DNA of 64,000 nt from the NCBI GenBank assembly GCA_036250195.1, contig JAVHZZ010000002.1, forward strand, positions 64,417,205-64,481,204, in the 5' to 3' direction. Position numbers and translations under genes: made by a program. Origin of the DNA: Mixophyes australis. Lineage: Eukaryota; Chordata; Amphibia; Anura; Limnodynastidae. The notes under the pieces were generated by a model. It was given only the letters and a program-made list of their open reading frames with translations. It was not told the DNA's origin and ran no database searches. This document shows positions 44,506-54,588 of this stretch, in pieces (positions within the stretch are counted from its first letter, which is position 1; every line of letters begins with the position of its first letter).

Positions 44506-45040
44506 AATGTCCTTCGGCTTTTTATACTCCTGCGGGGACAAGTTCCTAATCTTTCTATGTTTCTTAGCAACCTTTGGTTTAAGCACAAGTTCGCCTTCCC
44601 CAGGCCTAATAACCTCCCCCTCCATCTCATCATTAGAAAATGCCAGGAAACGATTTGTTAACAGTATCTCCTCTTTTCCCTCATTCAGAACCTGACTCCT
44701 CCTCCCCCTCCTATTCTGGACTGCAAAAGGTTGCTCCCCTACCACCTCAACTGTTTCACTAACAGGGGCCCCAGTTTAAACTTGGGCTGGAATGGGCTGA
44801 GATGAGATGAACTAGACACATTCAAAAAATCTGAGGCTTGAGCAGAACCCCTTACCACAGATGTACTTTCCCCAACCTCCATCTGTTCTACTATCCTAAC
44901 CAAATCCTGATCCCAGATATCATTACTGTTGTGGGAGGCATAGGGACACCTACTAAACGGATGTCCCTCAACCCCACACAAGTTGCAGCGGTTTTTTGCG
45001 CAGGACTTTCATGACCTATCCCACCGCAATGGCCACAATT

Positions 45041-46390
45041 CTACGAAGGACAATTCGCAGAGGTGGCGGAAGTCGCCCCAGTGGTGACACATCCTTGGCT
45101 GGCCTGGATAAAAGACTGGATTCTGTCACGGCCAATAAACACCGCTGATGGTATATGTACCAGGCCAGCCTCCATGCACCGCAGGTCTACTGTGGCTGAC
45201 CAATCGCCACACCAGACGTGCTGGCAGATCCGCAGCCACAAACCCAAAACTAGGGATGCTGGGGCTGCAGGACGGCCCATCCTTAAATGACCGGTTTTCC
45301 CGCAGTTGTAGCACTTATTTCCAGCCTGGGCTCCGATGGTCTCTGATAACTCCCAGGGACAGAATGGCGAGGTGGCTGGCGAATAGGTACTTGCTTTTGG
45401 GGATGAGTAGAAGACGGGTGTCCCTGATTGTACAGTCCTTTGGGGTTGGCTGTTAACCTGCATACTGATCCACCAACTGGGCCGCTTTTTCCAGGGTTGC
45501 TGGGCTACGGTCCAATACCCACTCCTTCACCTCCGGTGTGGTAGGAGGGCTCTCTGCAAATTAAGGCCACTAATTCTTCCCAGGACTTGGCATCATATCC
45601 ATTAATCCATCTTATTGCCAACTGCCGCAACTGGTTGGCAAATTCCTCATGACTGATATGGTTGATTTTAGCCAAGTCCCGAAACTTCTGCCGGTAGGTG
45701 TCCGGGGTAATAACATAGCGCTTAAGGAGGGCCCATTTTACCACGTCATAGTCCACATAGTCCTCTGGGGCAACTCTGCATCAAGCTTCCATTGAACGAC
45801 CTTGTAGCGTGGGAACCAGATACTTTACCTACTCCTGTTTGGGCAAGTTCATGGAGGCTACATGACATTTCGAACACCTGCAAATGTCCGTCAATATCTC
45901 CAACAGTGTCATCAAATTTGGTAATGTGGAGAGAGCCCAATCTGGGCGCAGCAGATGACTGATCACGGGCTGCTGCAGGAGGCGGTGCCCACTGATTGCC
46001 CCACAACTTTATGATAATCAAAGTCTCGTCCTCAGTTGTTTCGTCTCCCAGGGACCCCAGCTGCTGCATTAGTACAGAAAAGTTACCCTCATCACGCTGT
46101 TGAACTTGCGCCACTGGTTCACTCTGTGGGGGTCAGCTGTCGCTGGAAACAAGTGCTGTGTTCTGGGATGTTACTGCAGGTGCCGCTAGGTTTGGTGTTA
46201 GTGACCAGGAGGAGACAGTGTCAGCTTCCTCATCTGCTGACCCGTACTGCGCATTCCAGGCCTTCAGTGACTTTTTCATTTCGCTCCTAGTCTCTGTGTA
46301 AGGAATTTCTAACTTCTTTGCTTGGCACGGTATCTCAAGGTCCGCCTTGGATATTTTACTGTAATTAGACATCATGTACGTTCTCCCGGC
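45041..46390 (-). pseudogene. Gypsy-A gag
   Basis: Starts MSNYSKISKADLE near 46373. It continues with an MDYDVVKWALLKRY, TPDTYRQKFRDLAK capsid segment (45505-45756), and has a zinc knuckle CYNCGKTGHLRMG where the last Cys position is shifted (45041-45463). Several frameshifts. The capsid pattern resembles the SCAN-related gag of vertebrate Gypsy elements. Confidence 0.7.
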
Positions 46391-46439
46391 TGCAGTTATT
46401 CCTCTCCTGAATAACCCGGCTCTCCTGACTGATGCACGA

Positions 46440-48460
46440 AAAGCCACCTGGACATCTGTGCCTATGCCACCCTGTCTGTTGTTGCCTGGAACTGGCCGGG
46501 CTTACTTTGCCACCATTCCCTTACGTTATGCAAATACGCCCTCTAACTGCAGTAGGAGGGGCTTACAAATGCTGCCACCACTGGACTCCTTACCGGCATT
46601 CGGTTCCGGGTTTCTTCTGGGTAACTGACGCTGCTAGTGTACCCAGTTACTGGTGTACCTGGGTTGGTACCCCCTGACCTCTTCCTATGGATCAGGGCTG
46701 CTGTAGATGGATCCCCCCATGCCTATCACACTGGCCAAAGCTGCTGCTAGCGGGCAGAGCAGTGGTACCGGAAAGCAGGGTCCAAATGTCAGAACAGCCG
46801 GGAAAGGATTAGAGTTGGGTCTAATCTGTAGGTCACAGGGATAGAGAAGTTTCCAAGCAGGTCTTTGAAGCAAGTGATGTTTATTTGCTCACCCAGGAGA
46901 GCATGTCAGATGAAACAAAAACATTTTTCAATACAAAATAGTGCTTTTTATACATTTTTGGACACAGCCTCATAGGGTAAGTCAGCCCCCTAAGGTCTGA
47001 GCTATTTTTAGAATCAGGATGCAAATTGTTTACCCAAACATAGATTTACATGCAATGCAAAGCTAACAATATTTACACTTATCTGTGATATCCTAAAACT
47101 TGCATTGATTTCCTGCATCTTGTGCTAGACCCTCACACATCAAAAGGTCTAATTAACATGAGATTAACATGGGTCCTTTCTTCAGACAATTGCTGAATAC
47201 ACATACCCGAAGAAAAGTTACAAAACCTCAAACAATTTCCCTACTCCAAAATACACAAAAGCCTTCCTCAACAAAGGGTTATTGCATCAGGTATATACCT
47301 CAGAAAGAATGCATTTCCTCTAGCAAAGTTAAAACAAAAAATTAATTTCCTCCCCTGGTCTCAGAAATACAGATATTTCCTTTACCAAAATATACACAAT
47401 ATAAAAAATAAGTATATTTGCAATTAAATAAATAAGCGCCCTGCGCCATTTCCTTTAAATAAATTTATACCATGTTATTTTTTTTTGTTAAACTTTTTAT
47501 TTATAACAGCAGATACATGTATACAGCACAACAGTACAGATCATACATCTTGTCCAGGTACCAATATTACTAGATATAAGGACATCAGATAAGAAAAATG
47601 AGAAACGCAAAAGAAAATAACAGACAAAATAAAGATACATCTTTCTCATCCAGGTACATTCCAGGAGGGAGTTAAAGATCTGCAAAGTGAACAATTGAGA
47701 TAGAAAATTTTTCCCCCAATAGCAAAGGTGCAACTTGTGCCATTGTACTTATTTAGCGAATAGAACACACTGCTGATTTTTTATTTTTTTGGGGGGAGGA
47801 AGGGGGAGGGACAGAGGGGGAGAGGTGGATAGGGGGAGCACAAGGAGAATAGGAGAGCGTTACCGAGATTGAAGAGAGAAAAGGAGGGAGAAGCAACTTA
47901 GGCTTATGAGAGGCCTGGCATAGTACTGTTGTTAAAGCTATACCAAGGATCCCATATTTTGTGGAACGTGGGGACCTTGTCATGGAGGAGACTAGTCATA
48001 TATTCCATGGATGCCGTGTGCCAAGTTCTTTTCATAACTCCCTCTTTAGAAGGTTGTGAGACCTTCTTCCATTCACTAGCTATTTGTAACTTAGCTGCAT
48101 TATAGATGTGTCGGATCAGCTTATCTGATGTCTTAGTAATGCCCTTGATAGGTTGGTAAAGGAGCACCGAGAGTGGATTCTTAGGCATGTTAATTGAGGT
48201 GACCTGTCGGACCAGTGATATAACATCGTCCCAGAATTTAGCCACCAGAGGGCAATCCCACCAAACATGAAGAAAAGAGCCCACCGCCCCACAATCAGGC
48301 CAACATAAATTTGAGGTTTGGGGAAAGATAGAATGGAGCCTCTCAGGGACCATATAGCATCTGGTGTAGACCTTGTATGAGTTTTCACGGGTAGCTGTGT
48401 TAATAGATGACCTTGAGATTTTTTCACGACCATAAGTTATTTATAAGTGATCCAGTCACA
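46440..48460 (-). repeat. Gypsy-A 5' LTR with nested L1
   Basis: Matches the solo LTR (2948-4073) in inverse orientation. The part 46440-47473 and the tip 48434-48460 are LTR; 47474-48428 is an inserted L1 3' end. The LTR outer start on the minus strand is TGTGACTGGATCACTTATAA. Confidence 0.75.
47474..48428 (-). mobile_element. L1 LINE 3' end with ACCAT target duplication, in the Gypsy LTR
   Basis: Direct repeat ACCAT at 47469-47473 and 48429-48433, where the uninterrupted LTR has one ACCATAAGTTATTT. The minus-strand frame 47904-48353 has CWPDCGAVGSFLHVWWDCPL and AKFWDDV, the Cys-rich C-terminus of L1 ORF2. The tail at 47474 is an A-rich run on the minus strand. Confidence 0.8.
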
Positions 48461-48953
48461 GGGAGTTATATAGTAATACAATGTGTTCAATCCAGCAGTT
48501 AAATTATATCAGCACTCCTTGATGTACAAATGCGCCTTGATATAGTTCTTAAGTAATAATTAACAAACTGAAATCCGGATAACAATCTCCAATTCATACT
48601 AAAAGGTAGCTCATGCCATTGTAAAAGACAGAGATTTAAGAATTTTCGTTAAGTATCATCTGTCATTGCAACGAAGACAGAAGACTCTTTGCGGCAATTT
48701 ACTATAAAAGTCATGTCAGGACAGCGCATCTTATAGGAGGCTATCCTAATGCTGACTTGCTTTTAATCCCCGGAGTGTTTGCTAGAGTCGCTCATGCGCA
48801 GATAGCATTTTCATTACTGAGCGCAGGGGAGAGCAGAAAGGATGCCGGAGAAGTATCCAAAGATCCCTCTCCCCATAGGATTGAATGGCTACCACCATCT
48901 ATAGATGGAGTTAGCTCCATCTGTAGAACACTGTGGGTAATTAAACCTTTAAT
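48461..48953 (-). other. Intron 1 sequence, no feature recognised
   Basis: Nothing beyond a short 'CATCTATAGATGGAGTTAGCTCCATCTGTAG' inverted pair near 48895-48925. Confidence 0.4.
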
Positions 48954-49250
48954 CAAACTTGCCAACTTTTCCTCGTTGGCTTCAGGGTGATTCCAGGGGA
49001 GGTGGGCTTGCGGGGGTGGGGCTTGATGAATCGCATCATTTTGGCACCGACCCCTAAACGACTGTCACAATTTTGCCCAATTATAGCAGTGGGCGGATCT
49101 AAGACAAAATATTTGTGTCATTAAACCCCATTCTCCCCCTGCTACTTATCTATTGCGGGTGCCAGAACCGGGAGGTTGCTCTGCTCTCTCGGGAGGTCTC
49201 CCAGAAATGTGGGAGTCTCCCGGACATTCCTGGAGAGTAGGCAACTATGC
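48954..49250. repeat. MITE-like element with 'TTGCCAAC' ends
   Basis: The left AACTTGCCAACTTTTCC and the right GGAGAGTAGGCAACTATGC are imperfect inverted ends. The inner right part has GGGAGTCTCCCGGACATTCC. The same right end occurs at 49543-49583 (GGGAGTCTCCCTGACATTC, GGAGAGTTGGCAAGTATGC), so it is a dispersed family. Confidence 0.45.
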
Positions 49251-49374
49251 GTTAAAGAAAAGCAGCTAATGAATCTCTAAAGAGTGAAGTGTCTTTTACA
49301 TTTCTGTCTCCATTACGGAAGTCATGTTGTCTTACCTGTCAGTCTTTGATTAAATGGTGGTCTCATAGGCATCA

Positions 49375-49445
49375 ATACATGGATATAGGACACAATTCAT
49401 AGGCATCAATACATGGACATAGGACACAATTTCTGAACTGTGTCA
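49375..49445. repeat. 34-bp tandem duplication
   Basis: 'TCATAGGCATCAATACATGG' plus 'ATAGGACACAAT' occurs twice in tandem with one T/C difference, inside the partial MITE that ends at 49583. Confidence 0.8.
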
Positions 49446-49725
49446 TCATGCCACAGATGGTGAAGCCAACCACGTCTTGTACTGGCTCAGCATCAGGGAG
49501 AATGCCAGACTCTTCAGGGAGTGAGGGAGATCACCCCTATTTCAGGGAGTCTCCCTGACATTCAGGGAGAGTTGGCAAGTATGCCTTTATTGTAAAAAAA
49601 ATGCCCTATTGCTAAGCTTTTAACTGTGCCCAAATAGCTAAGATTTTAAACAGTGGCCTGGGGTTACTGATTCTAGCAGGCAAAAGTCACATTTTTCTAC
49701 CACGTCCCACCTATACTATTCTTAG

Positions 49726-49930
49726 GGGCATATTCAATTGTCCGCGGGATTGCCGAAAATCCCGTGGTCCGCGCAGGATTACCGTTATTACGGTAATCCT
49801 GCGCGGAAAAACCGTTAATACGGTAATTTACTCACTGGATTTCAGCTCGCAGCTCTGAAATCCAGCGAGAGATTACTGTATTAACGGTAATAGTTTTTCC
49901 GCGCTCGAACCCGCAGACAATTACAGTATT
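49726..49930. mobile_element. Foldback MITE, 'GGGCATATTCAATT' family, copy 1
   Basis: Left end GGGCATATTCAATTGTCCGC, right end degraded (CCGCAGACAATTACAG). The interior is almost entirely self-complementary, with CCGTTATTACGG and inverted GGATTACCG / CGGTAATCC. Same family as 52777-52978. Confidence 0.65.
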
Positions 49931-50307
49931 ATTTCTGTCTGACTTGACTAGCTAGGTCTGTCTGCTTTCCCGCTCTTCTTCCTTAGCCCCGAGCTCTGTA
50001 CACAAGGAATCCTCACTGTACCCTGTGTCTGGCACAGCTGTGCCTCGGTCGCTGAATGTGCAACATAGTAAATGTTCAGTAATCGCTATGTTCATTGAAA
50101 AATCTAAATTATATGAATAGAAAAGCGGTTTATGGGTGTAGACAACGGCGGATTATAGTGAGATTACCCTATTTATAGCCGTGATGTAAAAGCATATCGT
50201 ATACTTCTCATGCATGCATATACACGTGAAAATGCCAGGTAAAATGTGCAATAGGATCCTCAGTGGATCGGTGATCTATCTGTAGCTAGATCTCCCGCCA
50301 ATCTTAC

Positions 50308-50424
50308 CACACAGTTGTAGTGAGCCATTATCTTCTCGCCCGGTGCCTTCAGCATCTCCCCGGTTTTCTTGTTCGCTTCGCGCTTATGGCAGAAAGCGCA
50401 GAGCCCCAGCGACCGTGAAGACAT
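50308..50424 (-). CDS. ePHD gene exon 1 with start codon
   Basis: 117-bp coding part from ATG at 50424 to the donor GTG|GTAAGA, phase 0. It encodes MSSRSLGLCAFCHKREANKK then TGEMLKAPGEKIMAHYNCV. The first zinc pair C-x2-C (Cys9, Cys12) and the AHYNC His/Cys pair are the expected start of an ePHD domain, and the next exon continues LFSP exactly as in the family. The ATG has A at -3 (ACCATG). This start is chosen because only eight residues precede the first zinc Cys and no other in-phase ATG is nearby. Confidence 0.88.
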
Positions 50425-50560
50425 GGTACCGAGCAGGACACACGACGCTACAATAGCTATAATACCTTCACGATTAGAGACACACGCAGCCTGTTATTGG
50501 TTTTCAGTTTCGATTCTAGTTATTACGTCTCAGATTAAGGGGTTAACTATAGAAAGGGGG
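50425..50560 (-). promoter_or_regulatory. Putative promoter/5' UTR of the ePHD gene
   Basis: An inverted CCAAT box (ATTGG at 50496-50500 on plus) lies about 72 bp upstream of the ATG. The region around exon 1 is relatively CpG-containing compared with its surroundings. No TATA box is evident at a good distance. Inference from sequence only. Confidence 0.4.
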
Positions 50561-50813
50561 AGAGTATTCCGAGCTATATCGTAATTATAGTAAAAGCTAT
50601 AACAAATACCCTACTTTCCCTGGTAATATTTGACGAATAATAATCGGGGCCGTATCCAGGGGGGAGGGGCTCAAATGTCACCAATCCCAGCACACTCCTT
50701 CCTCCCTCAATGGCGGACGGAGGTGATGCGTCCGGAGGCTGAGTGAGGAATTGAGAGGAGCAGCTGACAGAGAAGATAGTATGCATAGAATTGTATGATA
50801 AAGGAGGCATAGT

Positions 50814-52409
50814 GTGATAAGGGGAAGTAGTGTGATAGGAAACCACAGTGTGAAAAGGGGAATACAAATACTGGAAGATCTTAGTAATGATAATCCAGGT
50901 ACTGAAGTGGATCCTAGTACCCTCATTTTTGATATTTCTAATACTAACAAGAAGGATTCACCTATGAAGAAATTTAAATTAAAACCAGAGTTTTTTCCCA
51001 CCCTATGCAAGGGACCTTACATAGAATGTTTTTATCAGATGACTTTGAAAAATCTGAAAGAATTATGTGAGAAAACTAAAGTCAAACATTCTAATCTTAC
51101 TGCTTCCGAGAAAATAGCCTTAAAAGAACTAAGGAAAGATCCAACATTGGTTATTAGATCAGCGGACAAAGGAGAGGGAGTGGTGATCCAAGACCTACAA
51201 GATTATATGAATGAGGGTTACAGACAGGTCCTAGATACATCTTTTTATACCAGATTGGGTTCCAATCCTACTTTAGAGTTCCAGAAAAGTTTAAAAATGT
51301 TATTAGATGAAGCTATGGAACAAGGTGTTATCAATAAAGATGAATGTAGATTTCTTTTTCCTCTACACCCAGTTACGGCAATTTACTATCATCTACCTAA
51401 ACTACACAAAAATCCAATTTCTCCCCCAGGGAGACCAATAATATCAGGGATAGGATCCCTTACTTCAGCTCTTTCCTTCTATGTTGATACCTTTCTTCAA
51501 CCCCGAGTAATAAAATTAAAATCCTTTCTTACCCTGGATGTAGAGGCACTCTATAGTAATATACCACACGATAAAGGGATTCAAGTGATGGAGCGAATAT
51601 TGTTGCGAGACGGTTCTGTCACGAGGGCACAGGGTAAATTTATTGTTGATTCCATTCATTTTATTTTAACCCACAATTATTTTTGGTTTGACCACAACTA
51701 TTATTTACAGATTATGGGTACGGCCATGGGGACCAGGTTTGTGCCGAGTTACGCCAACCTATACATGGGTTCCTTTGAGGAGACCCATGTGTGGGGAGGC
51801 GGATTCGGCACGGACCTGGTCCTCTATGGCCGATACATTGATGATTTATTCATTATATGGGGAGGAGGAGAATCACGTGCACAGGCCTTTGTTTCTGCAT
51901 TGAACAATAATGATTATAATTTAAGTAGGTACCATACATCCACTATGGATTTTTTGGATTTACAGATGAGGATTGTAGATAGTAAAATGGAAACCTCTAC
52001 ATATAGGAAAAAGGTAGACGTAGCCAGCTATTTACACTATAAGAGTTCACATTATAAGAAATGGAAAGATAGTATTCCGAAAGGACAATTTATGCACCTT
52101 AAGAGAAATTGCACCTCACAAGCTTTGTTTGATACACAGGTAGAACTTATGTTAGGTGAGTTCAGGAAGAAGGGGTATCCGGAGCATGTTCTGGATAGGG
52201 CTTTAAAAGAGGTATCATTACTTGACAGAGATATGTTGTTGCAAAAGAAATCTGCTGGGTCTCCGGCTATTCAAGGGAAGGAACCTGGTGATCTCCAGCC
52301 ATGTGTTGCATTTATTTCCAAATTCAATAACAAATCTGGGGAAATTAGAAAAATTATCAATAAAAACTACCCAATTCTCCAACAGGATGATATTACCACA
52401 AAACCCTAA
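50814..52409 (+). CDS. Penelope-like reverse transcriptase
   Basis: 531-residue open frame without stops. Landmarks: VIRSADKGEGVVIQDLQDYM (N-terminal PLE motif), YHLPKLHKNPISPPGRPIIS (RT motif with PGRPI), SFLTLDVEALYSNIPHDKGI (first catalytic Asp), QIMGTAMGTRFVPSYANLYM (TAMG region), VLYGRYIDDLFIIWGG (YIDD active site), DFLDLQMRI and SYLHYKSSHY. The catalytic residues are intact. The open frame may be trimmed of its true N-terminus. The endonuclease is out of frame downstream, so the element is probably recently dead. Confidence 0.85.
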   Translation: MIRGSSVIGNHSVKRGIQILEDLSNDNPGTEVDPSTLIFDISNTNKKDSPMKKFKLKPEFFPTLCKGPYIECFYQMTLKNLKELCEKTKVKHSNLTASEKIALKELRKDPTLVIRSADKGEGVVIQDLQDYMNEGYRQVLDTSFYTRLGSNPTLEFQKSLKMLLDEAMEQGVINKDECRFLFPLHPVTAIYYHLPKLHKNPISPPGRPIISGIGSLTSALSFYVDTFLQPRVIKLKSFLTLDVEALYSNIPHDKGIQVMERILLRDGSVTRAQGKFIVDSIHFILTHNYFWFDHNYYLQIMGTAMGTRFVPSYANLYMGSFEETHVWGGGFGTDLVLYGRYIDDLFIIWGGGESRAQAFVSALNNNDYNLSRYHTSTMDFLDLQMRIVDSKMETSTYRKKVDVASYLHYKSSHYKKWKDSIPKGQFMHLKRNCTSQALFDTQVELMLGEFRKKGYPEHVLDRALKEVSLLDRDMLLQKKSAGSPAIQGKEPGDLQPCVAFISKFNNKSGEIRKIINKNYPILQQDDITTKP

Positions 52410-52639
52410 AATTATTTTCAAGAGAAATAATAATCTGAAGAATTTATTAGCCCCTAGTTTAGTTCAAGGTATTCGGAAAGAGACACTCACATCATCATCA
52501 ATAGAGTGCTGGATTCCTTGACAATTGGAAGGATGCTTTAAATGTGGTATGAGTAGATGTACAACTTGCTCATTTATTAATAATAAAATGGTGGAATTTA
52601 GACATGGAGATAAGACGTTTAAAGTGAGGGGGTTTTATT

Positions 52640-53150
52640 AATTGTAATACATGTTACACTATCTACCTTTTAAAGTGTAGCTGTCACCTAATTTATGTAG
52701 GGAGATCTACAAGAGCATTATCATTGAGATTTTTAGAACATAGGAGGAATATTCTAAATGGAAAAATAAATCATAGGGGCATATTCAATTGGCTTTCCGG
52801 TCCGCGGTAACGCGAAAGTGTGCGTTATTGCCGGTATTACGGTACCGCAATAATGCAGATTTTCGTTCGCAACCCTATGGGCTGTGAACAAAAATCCTTG
52901 TTATTGCGGTAACGTGGATTAAGTTTCGCGGCTGTTTTGGCGTGATCCCGCGGACCGGAAAGCTAATTGAATATGCCCCATAGTGTCCCCTGGCATTTCA
53001 ACCTGGTACACAATGGTAGAGTAGAAGATTTAACATTATGTGGATTGGAACATGTTAAACAAACTGTTAGAGGAGGTGATCAATTCAAGAGACTGTGTAC
53101 ACAAGAGGTTTTTGGATCCACCAACTAGATGCCTTGAGTCCTAGTGGACT
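52640..53150 (+). pseudogene. GIY-YIG endonuclease of the Penelope-like element
   Basis: After a frame change, 52640-52775 reads TIYLLKCSCHLIYVGRSTRA then LSLRFLEHRRNI; the IYLL and IYVG pair with the downstream Arg and His-Arg match the GIY-YIG core of PLEs. The C-terminal part continues after the MITE at 52984-53150 (WHFNLVHNGRVEDL, GLEHVKQTVRGGDQFKRL, LDALSPSGLNEALELNE). Confidence 0.75.
52777..52978. mobile_element. Foldback MITE with CATAG target duplication
   Basis: Target duplication CATAG at 52772-52776 and 52979-52983. Terminal inverted repeats GGGCATATTCAATTGGCTTT and, on the other side, AAAGCTAATTGAATATGCCC, extending through CCGGTCCGCGG. It splits the GIY-YIG domain. 202 bp, non-coding. 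Confidence 0.88.
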
Positions 53151-53245
53151 TAATGAAGCCCTAGAGCTCAATGAAATCCTTTCATGAAACCATTGTTATT
53201 CATATTTCTCTTGTATATGCTCTAAGCTTGCTATTTGAATTTCTA

Positions 53246-53573
53246 TCATCATCATCACCATTTATTTATATAGCGCCACTAATTCCGCAGCGCTGTACAG
53301 AGAACTCACATCAGTCCCTGCCCCATTGGGGCTTACAGTCTAAATTCGCTAACATACACAGACAGACACAGACTAGGGTCAATTTGTTAGCAGCCAATTA
53401 ACCTACCAGTATGTTTTTGGAGTGTGGGAGTAAACCGGAGCACCCAGAGAAAACCCACGCAAACACGGGGAGAACATACAAACTCCTCACAGATAAAGCC
53501 ATGATCAGGAATTGAACTCATGACCCCAGTGCTGTAAGGCAGAAGTGCTAACCACTGCGTCACCGTGCTGCCC
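53246..53573 (-). mobile_element. tRNA-headed SINE with ATTTCTA target duplication
   Basis: The direct repeat ATTTCTA lies at 53239-53245 and 53574-53580. On the minus strand the head has an A-box-like GTGGTTAGCACTT and a B-box-like GAGTTCAATTCC, the pol III promoter. The body has 'TCCCCGTGTTTGCGTGGG' and the tail 'GGCGCTATATAAATAAATGG' with a GAT run. Full length, 328 bp, and inserted in the PLE 3' region. Confidence 0.85.
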
Positions 53574-53738
53574 ATTTCTATGTATGTCTATGAGATTTAC
53601 TTATGTACGTGGTTGTGGTTCATCTTTATTTCCACATGAATGTATTGTGGGGATTTATTTTAGTACTATTTGTTTTATTAATGAGTAGGGGATTCCTAGC
53701 TTATTAAGTGTTCAAACTGTATACATATATATATATAT

Positions 53739-54235
53739 TGTGGCAAGAGCCCGCTACTGCAGAAGCACACGCGTACAACTTCTTCCTTTTTATGGTTCTT
53801 TATTGTCAGGATGGTAATAATGTTTTGACACCGTATACTTGCACAGCAATTATGGAGACCCTCAACGCTTACTATACATAGTCCCGCTCTCTGTCCAGAT
53901 CAGCCAGCTAGCCCAGCGTTGATCTCCCTGAACAATGAAACAAGCAGGGTTTATACCTGACACTCCTTCCACAGGCCTAGCTTGATGGACAGGTGACACA
54001 CCCACCTTCTCTTTAAAAGGAAACGCCCATCCCTGGCTCTGTTTAGACTATCAGACCCACCCTGTCTGTTTGCTGAGAGGAAGCAGCTTTTAAATCATGT
54101 AAGTAAACCAATTTTAGACTACACATATGTTTTTACCTGGTTTAATCTCCACCTAGGTACATAACTGTGCCAATGTTTTACTCTACTTCCCTGCTTTCTC
54201 TGCATATTGCCAGCTAAATGCCTTCTTTTGTTACA
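53739..54235 (-). mobile_element. Probable solo LTR
   Basis: Starts TGTGGCAAGAG and ends CTTTTGTTACA, so the ends are short inverted repeats TGT...ACA. About 497 bp, flanked by TA microsatellites that hide any target duplication. Direction inferred from the TGTAAC start on the minus strand; no internal element attached. Confidence 0.5.
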
Positions 54236-54236
<1 letters not shown>

Positions 54237-54278
<42 letters not shown>

Positions 54279-54280
54279 TG
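54237..54280. repeat. (AT)n(AC)n microsatellite
   Basis: Short AT/AC run after the probable LTR. Confidence 0.9.
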
Positions 54281-54588
54281 TTGTTCATGTGTGTATTTAG
54301 TTATCTTTCTATTTATTCCTCTTTATTGGGTACCTATATGATTGTATCCAATGAGACCTTCTTTAAATATTTTAGATATAGATTGTGTCACAACTTTCAC
54401 TAGGAATATCACTGACTGGTATAAGCGCAACTAAACTGAGAGGCGCGGAGTCTAACGCACCACCAGTGTTCGCCAGGGACCCCCGCAAGGAGGTTTGGGC
54501 TTTGCTGCGTGTGATGCGCAGGTCGCGGTTCTCCCAGATAGTTACCAGCGCAGTAAATGGAGAGTAGTCAAACAGGCCGAGTCGAAGG

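Larger units (their letters stand above)
39460..45005 (-). mobile_element. Tx1-type LINE, 5'-truncated, inserted in Gypsy-A
   Basis: The minus-strand content is an ORF1 zinc knuckle (NRCNLCGVEGHPFSRCPYA, about 44930-44995), the ORF1 C-terminal part (43187-43650), an apurinic-type endonuclease (42491-43081), RT (41057-42261), the C-terminal region (40178-41026) and a 3' UTR (39460-39780). The domain order and the style of the endonuclease and RT match the Tx1 branch of the L1 group known from Xenopus. Multiple frame breaks. An L2 fragment (about 43680-44505) is nested in ORF1. Confidence 0.75.
37899..48460 (-). mobile_element. Ty3/Gypsy element A, rearranged, containing a Tx1 LINE
   Basis: The minus-strand parts are a 5' LTR (about 46440-48460, itself carrying an L1 insertion), gag (45041-46390), the RT/RNase H pol part (38307-39509), a polypurine tract (38226-38240), and a truncated 3' LTR (37899-38225). 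A Tx1 LINE (39460-45005) separates gag from pol. No integrase is found between RNase H and the polypurine tract. Confidence 0.8.
8766..50424 (-). other. Host gene: PHF11/PHF6-like ePHD zinc-finger gene (span of recognised coding exons)
   Basis: Eleven exons can be read on the minus strand, all with AG acceptor and GT donor borders and matching phases. The order is 50308-50424 (start), 35070-35174, 32194-32327, 30402-30451, 29350-29426, 17881-17952, 17276-17325, 17056-17147, 10000-10071, 8968-9017, 8766-8839. The first four encode a single extended PHD domain: C-x2-C, AHYNC, LFSP, GGFNIDSV, C-x2-C, GASIGCDIRACRRTFHYVC, FCENH. The rest encode an acidic and basic low-complexity tail. A single N-terminal ePHD favours PHF11 over PHF6, which has two. 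ePHD proteins are nuclear chromatin or nucleic-acid binding factors. The final exon is not securely identified. Confidence 0.8.
50814..53738 (+). mobile_element. Penelope-like element (RT plus GIY-YIG endonuclease)
   Basis: One long RT frame (50814-52409), a GIY-YIG endonuclease in following frames (about 52640-53150), and an AT-rich 3' region to about 53738. It is interrupted by a MITE (52777-52978) and a SINE (53246-53573). The presence of GIY-YIG puts it with the endonuclease-bearing PLEs (Penelope/Poseidon/Neptune type). 5' and 3' limits are not sharp. Confidence 0.8.
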
